This document shows positions 45,015 to 55,614 of a stretch of DNA of 64,000 nucleotides, one piece after another (the first letter of the stretch is position 1; each line of letters starts with the position of its first letter). The DNA is from Mercurialis annua. Lineage: Eukaryota > Streptophyta > Magnoliopsida > Malpighiales > Euphorbiaceae. The notes beneath the pieces were generated by a model. It was not told the origin of the DNA. It saw only the letters and a program-made list of their open reading frames with translations, and made no database searches. The DNA lies in the NCBI RefSeq assembly GCF_937616625.2, contig NC_065576.1:10666501-10730500 (forward strand). Reading direction: 5' to 3'. Both the position numbers and the translations under genes were made by a program.

Positions 45015-45413
45015 TTGCAATTGATTTTTCTCTCTTTCCCAAACTGGAAATCTATCTACATATATCAAAAAATCATAAATAATAAATTACAACATTCTTT
45101 CTCTAATCTTTTCATATTTCAGTTGCTATCCAAGAATAAACCCTTCTCAATAATTCATCACATGCTTTTGCAGGTCATTGCTTTAGAGGTTAAAGAAATG
45201 TTAAAGATGCTTTTGAAAACAAGAAAAGTTAAGGAAGCTTTTGAAGTGGAGACTTTGGTGGGGATGAAGGTCATTGCTTTAGAGGTTGATAGAGATGATA
45301 AAAATCAAGCTAATGAAGAAGAGAAAGATGGAATAGGGGAAGAGTTGTCTCTGCTCTCTGATTTGTGGGATGTGCATCAAATTATACAAAGTGATTATGA
45401 TATTTTTTTGTGA
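45015..45413 (+). CDS. Unrecognised open frame, doubtful
   Basis: An open frame of 132 residues. The first 48 residues are low-quality (Ile/Asn/Lys-rich). The part from M50 onward (45162-45413) is acidic and helical (EVKEMLKMLLKTRKVKEAF, then ANEEEKDGIGEELSLLSDLWD) and holds an internal duplication: GTCATTGCTTTAGAGGTT occurs at 45174 and 45270, giving VIALEV twice. I know no family for it. It may be chance, or the tail exon of a decayed gene. Confidence 0.2.
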   Translation: MQLIFLSFPNWKSIYIYQKIINNKLQHSFSNLFIFQLLSKNKPFSIIHHMLLQVIALEVKEMLKMLLKTRKVKEAFEVETLVGMKVIALEVDRDDKNQANEEEKDGIGEELSLLSDLWDVHQIIQSDYDIFL

Positions 45414-45497
45414 AAATTAGCAAGCTTATGAGTAGGGGTGGGAAAAAATCCCAGTGAAACCGATTAATAAAACCGAAAAACCGAACTAGAAAATATA

Positions 45498-45695
45498 GTT
45501 AATCGGTTCATTGGTTTAGGTTCAGATTCTAATTTTAATTGTAAATTTTTATGGTTAATATTTTAAATTTAGGATTTGGAATTTTAAAACCCGTGGTTAA
45601 TCGGTTCATTTGTTTAGGTTTTAATTTTAAATTTTTATAGTTAATGGTTTAGGTTTAGGATTTGAAATTTTAAAAACCGTGGTTAACCAGTTCAT
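45498..45695. repeat. Tandem repeat with about 90-98-bp unit, two copies and a start
   Basis: Units begin GTTAATCGGTTCATT at 45498 and 45596 and again, degenerate, at 45682. They share TTTAGGATTTG(G/A)AATTTTAAAA. This is AT-rich, non-coding sequence of the AACCG-rich kind common near plant retroelements. Confidence 0.75.
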
Positions 45696-45734
45696 AAATA
45701 ATATATATTTTTATAAATTACAATTATATATATT

Positions 45735-46110
45735 TGTAGACACCTATTTTTTGAACAGGTAAAAAGGGATAAGAAACTGAAGCGTCCCATGATGATTTTC
45801 AGAGAAATGTGTCCGAGTGACGAGCTTTCGATTTGCTTGCTGTAATCTAAACAGGCGCAATCTGTGCACGGTTGCAAACTTGGAGGATTAAAACACAACT
45901 AGGCGTAAATAGCCCATAAAATCCAAAGGGATCGTAATCTAAGTCCAGAAATTGGATTAATAGCAATGCCTTAAAAGTTTATCGGCCAATTTGCAAGTTC
46001 TACGGACTGGAATTGACCATTGCCAAACCCATGAGGCTTTAATAGGTTTTTTTGACACTTTTAGACACTAAAATAGACTTTTAGCACCTTTTTACTTAGC
46101 TAGCAAGTCT
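45735..46110 (+). mobile_element. Diverged LTR fragment, copy A
   Basis: Begins TGTAGACACCTATTTT and runs parallel to 48834 onward with interspersed matches (AACAGGTAAAAAG, AATTTTCAGAGAAA-type, GGCCAATTTGCAAGTT). The TG start suggests the 5' edge of an LTR. It decays downstream, and no target duplication was found. Confidence 0.6.
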
Positions 46111-46937
46111 AAATCCGAATATTAAAATTAAAATATTAATTAATTAATTAAAAGCTAATCCTAAATACATCTAGACTTATCAATTAAAACTTCTTCAACC
46201 CCTAACCAAACTCTGATTAGGACAAACCTGTAAATACATTTAAACTAACCTTAGACCTAATTAGCTATAGTATTGCAATTCCAAAAATTCCAACCCCCCT
46301 ATTAGTATAGTAAACCCAAAAATTACACATCATATAAATTCATTAAACATATATTGAAATGAACTTAAGGGAGTTTTGATCCATCAACTTTATATCAATA
46401 TACGTTTTTAATTATTAAAATATTCATCACATCAATATTTAAAATCCTATTAATTATACAATTGACCTTATACTTGAATATAGAGATCTAAAATAATATT
46501 GAGATCAAATTTTGGCAAAGAAAAAGCTATTGCTTACAAGAATAAAATGAAAATTATTTCAAAAACAAGAACAATAACAAAAAAGAACTAATAATGCCAT
46601 TTATATTATTCATTCAACTCTTTTATCCAAAACAAACTAATCATTGAATGATCATAATTATCCATCAATTATTAGCTAGAAATTGAAAAACAGACACTAT
46701 CTAATAACCCTTCCTCTTTCATCTATATCTACTCTCATTGAAAATCATTATCTAGACTTACATTCAAGGAAAAACACTCTCATATGCATGAAAGTATTAA
46801 AATTTTATAACGAGTTCCACCAAGAATTAGGTCTAGACAAAAAAACTCCCTACACTCACTAATTAAGTAATAGATAGCACATCATATAATCCATAGAGAA
46901 ACTGAACCGACGCGTACCAATCAAAGCGCAACACGTG
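46111..46937. other. AT-rich spacer and 3' flank of the MIZ1-like gene
   Basis: Possibly decayed LTR sequence up to about 46260. The last 100-200 bases are the presumed 3' UTR of the minus-strand gene ending at 46938. No gene seen. Confidence 0.4.
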
Positions 46938-47726
46938 TCAAACCCGGACGAAAAACATACTAAGCTCAGGTCCATTATTTCCCTCTGGGCTAATCATATA
47001 ATAAGTTTCTGAATCTTTTGAGCCCACAACTCGTTCAAAATGTGCCCTAATATACGCCAACTCACCATCTGGGCCTTCAACATCAGAGTTCCCAGGAAGA
47101 ACACCAGCACCCATAGAAACTGCCCTAAGAAGCTCCATAACCTTGAGATCTTCCTCTAATGCATCTCTTTTAACTCCATAACCATTCTTTTTACCGTTAC
47201 AGAACATAGTCCATAATGGCTCATCTAACAGCCTAATCTTTTCCTTTTCAATTCTCTTCTCACATTCTAATGCGATTCTCACCATTCCTGAACTCAGTTC
47301 CTTCTGTAGAACATTTGTTTGTATAGCTAACTCGACAGTAACTGAAGGTAAACACCTCGGATTTTCTTGAATAGATAAAGTTACCCTACCTCTACGATAA
47401 CCGAACAACGTTCCGGTCACTTTGTTACCCGATACGTGGCGGTTGTGGCTGTCCGGAATTAACCCGCTCTGGAGAACAGGAATCTTGCAGACAGGAGTTA
47501 TAATCGGAAGAGATCGAAAAACGGAGCGAAAAATACGAAAAACTTTGGTTTTCTGCTTCTTTTTCTCTACAGACGGTTCGACAAGGTTTAGGGTTTGGCC
47601 TCGTTGTAGTGGTCGCGGGGATAGAGGTGGCGGTGTTGGCGGCTGCGATGATGTGGGTGATGTTGGTGAGTTGGTGTTGATTGGAGGCGGCGTTGGCTCC
47701 TCCATTAATGGACTTTGATGAACCAA
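46938..47726 (-). CDS. MIZ1-like protein (DUF617 family)
   Basis: An intronless gene of 262 residues. The N-terminal third is Pro/Ser/Thr-rich (low complexity). Residues about 100-262 form the MIZ domain: VTGTLFGYRRGRVTLSIQENPRCLP, then LSSGMVRIALECE, LLDEPLWTMFCNGKKNGYGVKR, AVSMGAGVLPG, GELAYIRAHFERVVGSKDSETYYMISPEG and GPELSMFFVR. This order is diagnostic for MIZU-KUSSEI1-type plant proteins. Arabidopsis MIZ1, an ER-associated protein, is needed for root hydrotropism; most paralogues are unstudied. The start at 47726 (MVHQSPLMEEP) is the first ATG, and the Met eight codons in is a possible alternative. Complete, with no sign of decay. Confidence 0.94.
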   Translation of the reverse strand: MVHQSPLMEEPTPPPINTNSPTSPTSSQPPTPPPLSPRPLQRGQTLNLVEPSVEKKKQKTKVFRIFRSVFRSLPIITPVCKIPVLQSGLIPDSHNRHVSGNKVTGTLFGYRRGRVTLSIQENPRCLPSVTVELAIQTNVLQKELSSGMVRIALECEKRIEKEKIRLLDEPLWTMFCNGKKNGYGVKRDALEEDLKVMELLRAVSMGAGVLPGNSDVEGPDGELAYIRAHFERVVGSKDSETYYMISPEGNNGPELSMFFVRV

Positions 47727-48710
47727 GAAGAAGGGGAGATTGCCATGAGAGAGTGAAAGAGAGAGAATAAGAGAAAATAAAGGAAATGAAAGGTACGTAA
47801 TAAATTTAGGAAAATCATTAGATTCGTAAAAGCGGCCATCAAATATTTAGTCAATGATTATGATCCTATGCTCTTGGCTATCTGTTAGATTTTCTGTTTT
47901 TGTTTAAATATAGTTGTAACCATTCATTTTTTTGGGTGGGAATTTTTACTCCACACACATAATGATTATGACACTCACTTTTATTCGTAAATAACTTTAT
48001 TATACCAACGAAATATATCTTAAATGATATAAACGCTGAGCAGAAATCTATTAAAATTATAAGTTTAATTTCTCCCACATCCTTTAATGGTCAAAAATAA
48101 CAATAATAATTTTATTATTCTATATTAAAAACACTTTTCAGTTTGATATTTTATATTGTTATGCTGTAAACTCTGATTTTTTATAATCTTGTTTCATAGG
48201 TAACTTTTTAAAATTGAGTTTTCCTCAAATTCATTTTAAACTTGACGGGATCATATTAATAATCTACACCATTCATTACAAAATCTAGATTAATTTAATT
48301 ACAATTGTACCATTTTGATTTACACCGTTCATTTTATAATGAACGGTGTAAATTGTAAATATGACCCATTCAAATTTATTTGAATTTAAAAAAATCCCAA
48401 TCCAACTTTTTATTCCAAGCCACTTTACCTTTTTTTTTTAGTTATTTTCATCTTTTAATCATGTTTATCTATCTATTCTAAAATATTTTTATTTTTATTT
48501 TAGAAATAAATTGGCTATTAAATTGCAATAAATTTTTAAACTCATTTTAGACTATATATATAGCACCATGTAATATATTCTTTTACTTATTTTCATAAAA
48601 TTTTATATTTTAATAGTTCTTAATAATTATCTTTTTCTAATATATTATATAAATAATTATGGAGAAAATCTAAATTTAAAACAGTTCCAAAAATAAGAAA
48701 TCATATATAA
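47727..48710. other. Promoter of the MIZ1-like gene and spacer
   Basis: A CT-rich tract (GAGAGAATAAGAGAAAATAAAG on the plus strand) just upstream of the minus-strand ATG. Beyond it lies AT-rich spacer with no gene. A perfect hairpin is listed separately at 48319-48352. Confidence 0.4.
48319..48352. repeat. Perfect 15-bp palindrome with 4-base loop
   Basis: TTTACACCGTTCATT, loop TTAT, AATGAACGGTGTAAA. No element termini are visible around it. It could be the core of a decayed foldback MITE. Confidence 0.7.
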
Positions 48711-48780
48711 AGAGTGCGTAATAGCTCACTGATCGAGTGCTCTTGCGCCGAAGATGGACGGGGCTAAGCGATCTGCCGAA
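48711..48780 (+). pseudogene. Fragment of 25S rRNA gene (70 bp)
   Basis: From AGAGTGCGTAATAGCTCACT to GCTAAGCGATCTGCCGAA this matches the conserved large-subunit rRNA segment of plant 25S rRNA. Only about two substitutions are visible against the sequence I know (GAGTGCTC for GAGCGCTC, GATGGACGG for GATGAACGG). Flanks are ordinary AT-rich DNA, so it is an isolated scrap and not an rRNA gene. Confidence 0.88.
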
Positions 48781-48833
48781 TAATCACAAATAACTATAAG
48801 ATATATAAATAACAACAAAGTTTTAAATAATCT

Positions 48834-51140
48834 TGTAGACACCTATTTTACAGACAGGTAAAAAGTGATAAGTTACTGAAGTATCCAATGATAATTTTCA
48901 GAGAAACTAGTCTGGGTGAAAAGTTTGTGGGCCGCTTGTTTGAATTCAAACAGGCTGTGCGCGGTTGCAAATTTGAAGGATTGAGACATAATTATCTGCA
49001 AATAGCCTATAAAAATCCAAAGAGATTGCGATCTAAGTCTGAGAAATTGGATTGCAATATCGTAGAAGTATGGGCCAATTTGCAAGTTTGACAGACTAAA
49101 TTGACCACACCCAAAATCCTAGGATCCTAGAAGCCTTTTAAGACATTTTCGGGCACCAAAATAACCTTTTAACCCTATTTATCACCTCTTGCAATGATTA
49201 ATACGAATTAAATACTAATAATTATCTAATTAACACTCTTAACCCTTCATACACTTTTACACTCATAATACTATATGAACACCTAGTAAATCTAGGTCAA
49301 CCTAATAACTATATAAACACTATTAACTCACCTAGGAAGAGGAACAAATTTAATAAGAAAATCAAACACCAACCCTAGAAACATAGAGCATAGCCGAACC
49401 ACCACACACACTCACGTACCAGAAAACAAGCTTATACGCTTCAATCATTCAAGAATGCACTGCTGCTATCGATCCAAAGCTAGATTCTACATCCGGATAG
49501 CCATAAAACGAGCCAAGAATTTAGAACGGTACTTCTGAGGATCCAATATATTCTTTTATCACTTTTATCACTTTTCAATCATAATTGTTGATTTATGTGT
49601 ATTAGGATGCATGTTTAGCTTGTTTTTGATATTTTTGCCATAAACTGCTTTATTCATCGTTTTGCCATGGTTGCCATGAAAATGATTTAGAAACATGTTC
49701 ATAGGTTGTTTTGTATGTTAAAACTGTCCGATTTTTGATGCTTAGAACACATGTTAAGGTTTGATTTGCTATATTTGCCATATTCTTTGTCCATACTATG
49801 ATTAATTGCCATGATATATACCTTAGAAGTATGTTTTTGAGCTGTTTTAATATGTTCTATCAATCATATTTCGATTCCAGTACATTCCAATATGTTTTTT
49901 TGTGCGTTGTGGCCCGTTTTAGAGCGTTTTTCATGAAACCCGAGCGAAAAACGATAGACCCCCCGCAGTCTGAGTATGGTGGTGCCGCCACCACCATATG
50001 ATCGCGGTGCTTTTGGTCTTCAATCCCAACCACTTTCAAATCTTCTAGACGCGATCAAAATTTTATTTTTGTGTTTCTGGGTTCGTTTGAACTCGGAATT
50101 GAGCCCCGTTTTAGCCTATAAACATGTAATTAGCTGTAGCTTCCATTTTTAAGTTGTAATAGGCCAGAATCAATTTATTTCTGGACTAAAAAGTCCAAAT
50201 TGTTAACCTGCCATGCAAACCAGGCCCTGAAGGCTATGCCCGCCAGAGATTAGCAACTTCCCGAAGCTATTCTGAGTTTGTTTAAACTCGGAATTGAACC
50301 CGATTTAAACTAGAGGATCTGTATCGATGAGAAAAAGAACTTACGTGTTTTAACCGAGTCCAGATTCCAATCACACAGACTGCTAGATAATAAACGAGTG
50401 CTAGACACTCTAGGTTTATAAGGTCAAAAAGTATTTCTAACCTTGCATGCATGTCAACGACCCATGTGTATGTTTATATTTTTTTATATGTTTCCAAAGC
50501 ATGTTGATATCCAGTAATAATAAGCTAATGAACTTAAGCACGTTAACTTAAAACAAAATCCAGTAAATCTAGCAAATCACTTAAAAATCATAAGATTGTT
50601 ATGAAAATGTAATAGTGGTTGTATAGGCATTTAAGATGACTTAATAAAATTAATCTCACGTATACATCTAGTTTAGACTTTATGCATGCAAAATGGTAAA
50701 GACCCACCTATGTCTGCTTCGTGATAGAAACCACTATGATTAGATGCTTGTTTAGGAGTACTTGCTACATGTCTCACATGCCAATCAAGAGAGTCATATG
50801 TGTGTCTCATATGTTTTACTGCTTTCTAGATGCATTTATATTTCCAGTACGATATCATGTGGACTGCATTAGTGAATGAGATGAGGTTATTGAATATGCC
50901 ATGCAAATATACAAAGTGTTCGATAAGCCAAGTACAAAAATTTTGGTAGTGTCCATGAACCCGGTCTTTTGGTCTGATGCACGATAATCTCACCCATAAG
51001 CGAGTGAAGTAATTTAGTCGGTAGAAAAGGCATATTCTAGTTAGCTAGGTGACGACTCTATTATTTTCAAAACCTAATCAGATTTAAAGTCAGCCATAAG
51101 TCTGAGCGAGCGGCCCCCGAACCCCGCTCTGCTCACAAGT
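48834..51140 (+). mobile_element. LTR-type relic, copy B (gypsy-like, borders uncertain)
   Basis: Starts TGTAGACACCTATTTT like copy A at 45735 and is similar to it for about 350 bp. A TATA-like CTATATAAACAC follows at about 49312. Ordered non-coding sequence continues to about 51140, where GGTGACGACTCTATTATTTT recalls the end zone of Tat/Athila-type gypsy LTRs. No pol fragment is seen. The right border is a guess. Confidence 0.45.
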
Positions 51141-51195
51141 CTAAAGAAAATTAATTTTTAAAAAATTGATATTTCATGTTAAAATGTAGCTATAA

Positions 51196-51503
51196 TTTAT
51201 TTTTGGGTTAATTGCAAATTAATACACGAACTTTACCCTAATTTGCAATTACAACACGAATTTTGAAACTTGGCAATTTAATACACAAACATTCATTTTT
51301 TTGGCAAATTAGTACACCGACCAATCATACAACAACACGTGGCTTTATATGACAATGTCCACGTTAGTGTTTTTCCAGTTCAGTGTATCAATTCGCAAAA
51401 AAATGAAAATCGGTGTACCAATTTGCCAAGTTTTAAAGTTTGTGTTGTAATTGCAAATTAGGATAAAGTTTGTGTATTAATTTGCAATTAACCCTTTATT
51501 TTT
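51196..51503. mobile_element. Foldback MULE-type MITE, family 4
   Basis: Element 51205-51494 (290 bp) begins GGGTTAATTGCAAATTAATA and ends with the complement TATTAATTTGCAATTAACCC. The inverted arms are about 110 bp. It is flanked by an exact 9-bp duplication TTTATTTTT (51196-51204 and 51495-51503). Confidence 0.93.
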
Positions 51504-51690
51504 TGATTTATGATCATAAATATACACACTTAAGAGCTTTAATAGTGTCATTTATGGTAATTTGGTGGATGATTCAAATGCCATTTGGGAAGAATCTGGA
51601 GTCTCAAATATCTTCTGCTTATCCAGAGTTTTTTTTTGCAAGTATATGTGTTGGTAAAAACGCTCACGCGTTAATGCCAACTTGTAATAT

Positions 51691-53118
51691 TGATAGGACT
51701 TTAAGTCCGGGTTGTCGTACCCACAAAGATAAAGTTTAATTAAGTGAGAATGAATTTTCTTTTAAATTTTAATTCGCTTAGCACCGAAAAGAGATTTTTG
51801 TTTAATCAACTAAACAATCAACCAATTACTAAAATGAACTAATTTGCAATTAACAATTGCTAACAATTAAAACGATTAAAAACTAAACGAGATACTAATG
51901 GATAAAGGGTTTGGAGGTCTATATTCTACTTAGGTCATGCAATCTCGGGAATCGGATCTAGGGCTATAAATGCGAACCGAGCATTCCTAAAGCGTATCTC
52001 CCGCTTTCTCGAGACTCAAAGAGATACAAAACCGCAACATAAACCTACTAATCACGCCTAATCCACTCTCGTGGCACTAAACAAGATCAGCAAGCAAGTT
52101 CACAATTAAAACATCGACTCTAGAGTTTTCTAATATCTTACCCACTCTCATGGTGTTATCAATTAAGATTCTAATCAACCTAGTCCAATTAATTAACCTT
52201 CTCTCAAACCCTTAATTATTCTAGGATTATGCTTTAGGTAGCTAATCAAAAATAAACATTAGGAGCATTAATTAGAACGTCACAACAAGCCTAAACCCTA
52301 ACCCAATGATGCATTTAACTAAGTTTCATACTAACCCCTAAACAAGGGGGTTAGCTATCATGGCTAAGTCAACAACAATCACAAAATAAGAATAATAGAG
52401 CATTAAAGTGGAAGAACTAATTACCTTTGTAGAGACAACTAATGAGAACATTCAATATAAAAAATAACTCCTCAACAATAATAATTGAACACAATCTTCA
52501 ATTGAAAGCTTTAATCAATATTCAACAATGGAGTAAATGATACTTGGAGAAGATGGCACAAAGCCCTAAAGTTACCAAAACAAAGAGAATATTCACTAAG
52601 CTAAAAGGAGTTGTGCCTAGAGAATGTTGCATAACCTAAAATAGAGATAAAATGCCTTATATATGGATTATAAAAGAGGAAAGAAAACTCCTAGTACAAT
52701 AGGTGTGTTGGGCCAAATTGAAAGTGGGTCTTATCTTGTGTCTTGAGCCAAAAACTGAATTCCCATCTAATAAAAGTGAAGGGCTCGATCGAGCCCTTCA
52801 TTTAGAAGGAGGGGCTCGATCGAGCCCTTTGGCCGAAGGCTCCAACCTTCAGCTAAAGGCTAGGACTCAATCGAGCCCTTCATTAAAGGGGGAGCTCGAT
52901 CGAGCCCTCTATCTGAGAGGGGGATTTCTTTGCTCCAAGACTTCGCTCGATTTCCGATTCGTTGATTCTTCTTTAACCCAAAAAGACTCTGTTTTGCTCC
53001 GTCTTCCCTACAAAACACACACACACAATAAGGTAAATAAAGCAACCGAAAAGCATGGTAAACATGTAAAAGCATACGGAAAACACCTAGAATACATATG
53101 AGTATTTTACTCCTATCA
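51691..53118 (+). mobile_element. Candidate solo LTR (1428 bp)
   Basis: The stretch starts TGATAGGA and ends TCCTATCA, an 8-bp inverted terminus in the TG-CA form of LTRs. A promoter-like TATATATGGATTATAAAAGAG lies at about 52657. It holds a cluster of four GCTCGATCGAGC palindromes (52781-52907). No target duplication is visible (AATAT against ATGTG) and no partner LTR exists in the window, so the class is inferred from the ends only. Confidence 0.5.
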
Positions 53119-53480
53119 ATGTGCAGCCTATCGTTGAAGCATTAGCTTCACCTCGAGTCTTCGTAAACTCAATGTGCATGGGCTGCATGGCTGGGCAAGA
53201 TTTGGTAGCTCACCTGTTTTTCGAGTGCACCTTGGCATCTGATAATTGGGAGTTGGCAGGTCTGTATCTAGTTGGGACGGTGGAAGGGTCGACCCAAGAT
53301 TGGTGTAACAATTGGCTTCAGCATCTTGATGAAGATGATAAAACTTTGGTCGTCTTTATTAGCTGGAATCTTTGGCTTAGTCGGAATCGTGCTTAGTGGA
53401 AAAAGAAGGTGAATGTAGCTTACCATTCATTACAAAGAAATTGTGTAAATCAAAAAAGTCCAACTTTAGTTAAAGGTGCG
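53119..53480 (+). pseudogene. LINE polyprotein relic (zinc-knuckle region)
   Basis: An open frame at 53121-53396 encodes VFVNSMCMGCMAGQDLVAHLFFEC, then SDNWELAGLYL and VVFISWNLWLSRNRA. This is the zf-RVT pattern at the end of plant LINE polyproteins (CxxCxxxxE(T/D)xxHLFFxCxxAxxxWxxL, then a WxLWxxRN block). No reverse transcriptase remains nearby. It is probably a truncated, decayed LINE. Confidence 0.75.
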
Positions 53481-53789
53481 TTTGGATAAGGATGGATTTG
53501 GATTTGGATTTGAGCCAAATCCTCTTTTTGTATTGTAAAATTTGTTGGATTTGAATTTGAGTCAAACCCAAATTAATTTTAACAAGTACAAAGTTGAGAA
53601 TTTAAAATAACTCCTTTAACCTATGGATTTCAAATAATCCCATTATCTTTATTATATTAAAAATTAACTGGCTGAATTAATTCAGTCAAAAATCGACTAT
53701 AGCCTGATTCAAATGAGAAAATTGAAACTTTTATCCGACCAATATTTTTCAGAATTGTTTTTTCAAAAAAACATTTATGGAGGAATAGT

Positions 53790-54575
53790 CTGTTTCTCCT
53801 TTTCCGAGATACCCACCGCCGCTGTCCGACGGTAATTTTTTCGAAATTTTTTTTCTGAATGATCATTCTTCTCCTTTTTTGAGGTATCCGCTGACGTCGT
53901 CTGATGGAAATTTTCTCCGAAATTTTTTAATTCGTCTATTTTTTCAGAATTGTTTTTCTACGGTAATTTTTTTCGGAATTTTTTTAGACGGTAATTGTTT
54001 CCGGAATTGTTTTTTCTGAAGGATTAGGTACCTCCTCTTCCAAGTTAACCGCTGCCGGCGTTCGACAGAAATCTTTTTCCGTTGTTTTTAATACACATCG
54101 TTTTTCCAAAAAAAAATTTCCATTTTTTTCCTAGAGGATCTGACTCCTCCTCTTTCAAGGTACCCGCTGTCGGCGTTCGACCAGAAATTTTTTTTCGACA
54201 ATTTTATTTTCAATTTTTTTTCCTGAAGGATCAGGCTCCTCTTCTTCCGAGGTACCCCCAATGGCCGTCCGACAAAAGAAAAATTTCGACAAAATTTTCC
54301 CAATTTTTTTTCTAGAGGATCAGGCTCCTCTTTCGAGGTAGCCGCAGCCGCCATCCGACTGAAATTGTTTTCCGAATATTGGGTTCTATTTTTGTTTTCC
54401 GCCATCAGTTTATTTTAATTAGGTTTGAAAAAAATTCAATTTTTTTTAAAAAATATGTTAGAGGGCGACGACGAATACCTCGTAAGAGAAGGAGCAGGTT
54501 CCTCATGAACAAAAAATTCGTCGGAAGGCGGTGAAAAATACCTCTGAAAAGGAGGAGCAAGCTCCTTTTTCAGGA
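53790..54575. repeat. Diverged minisatellite of GGATCAGGCTCCTC-type units
   Basis: Six units with spacings of about 70-150 bp start near 53795, 53868, 54022, 54135, 54228 and 54318. Each has (GGATCAGG)CTCCTC(TT)TTCCGAGGTA, CCGC(C)G, then GTCCGACxGAAATTTTTTTCG. Around 54463-54570 two further units lie in inverse orientation. Open frames on both strands across it are repeat by-products. Confidence 0.7.
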
Positions 54576-55074
54576 AAAAAAATTGGAAATTTTATTTCGG
54601 AAAATTTTAAAAAATTATTCGGATTACTTTTAAAAAATATTCAAAAATAATTTAAAAGAATTGGAAATTTTTTGTTTTGAGAAATTATTTCTTTCAAAAT
54701 TTCAGTTGGGTTTTATTTAAAAAAAAAAACAGAATTGTTTGGATAAATTTAATTCTATAAAATTTTCTTTTTCGGTTCGATTTTGAACATAAAAAATTTA
54801 GTTAAATTATAATATAAAACAAACAAAAAAAATTAACCGGTTGAATGTTTTTTGAAAAAATTATTACTTTTAAAGTTTTGATTCTTGTTTTAAAAACAAA
54901 ATTGGTTTGATTCGATGTAAAAAAAGATACATTTTTTGAATTATTATTTAAAAAATATAAATTTTTTTAAAAAAAGAAAATAGAAAATTAATTATTAGTT
55001 AAATATTATATATATTGACTATTAAGAGTTCAAATATTTTTGCTTATCTAAACATGAGATTTTAAATTCATGCA
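54576..55074. other. AT-rich spacer, no gene seen
   Basis: Poly-A/poly-T-rich sequence with several TTCGGTTCGATTTT-like words (about 54770), the same low-complexity type as 61170-61590. Confidence 0.35.
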
Positions 55075-55614
55075 TTTGAAATTAGGGGTGTAAACGAGTT
55101 GGGCTACTCGTGAGTTACTCGAGATCGACTCGAAAAAAACTCGAGATCGGCTCGAAAAATTCGAGCCGAGCTCGAGCTCGAGCTACTCGAGCTTCATCTC
55201 GAGCCGAGCTCGAGTATCAATTGTTGAGGCTCGTGAGGCTCGCGAGCCTAAACGGGCCTAAACGAGCTTGATATTAAAAAATAATAATAATTTTTATTAT
55301 AATTGTATTATATTTTTTAGCTTTAAATTTAAATATGTATCATATAAATAGGTCAAATTGTATATTATAAAGTGAAAAATAATTTAAATGTATCATATAT
55401 GATCATTTTTTAATAATTATTTTTAATTTTATTAAATTCAAGTCGAGCTCGAGCTCGAGCTCGAGTAGTTCGAATATTGCTCGAGCTCGAGCTTAAGAAT
55501 TTAAGCCCGCTCGAGCTCGAGCTCGAGCTCGAGCCTGTAAAACACACTCGAGCTCGAGCTCGAGCTTGGCAGTACTCGGGCTCGGCTCGGCCCGTTTACA
55601 CCCCTATTTGAAAT
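55075..55614. mobile_element. hAT-type MITE rich in GAGCTC/CTCGAG words
   Basis: Element 55083-55606 (524 bp) has the inverted termini TAGGGGTGTAAAC and GTTTACACCCCTA. It is flanked by an exact 8-bp duplication TTTGAAAT (55075-55082 and 55607-55614), the hAT signature. Inside the ends are dense GAGCTCGAGCTCGAG arrays (55165-55220 and 55440-55565) around an AT-rich core. Confidence 0.93.

Noticed and set aside
48711..48780. Functional rRNA gene
   Set aside because: Only 70 bp of the 25S gene is present, without flanking rRNA sequence.
52703..53101. 132-residue frame with repeated EGxxDRAL motifs
   Set aside because: The repeats come from the GCTCGATCGAGC palindromes inside the candidate solo LTR; no protein family fits.
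54082..54405. Open frames on both strands
   Set aside because: By-products of the minisatellite at 53790-54575.
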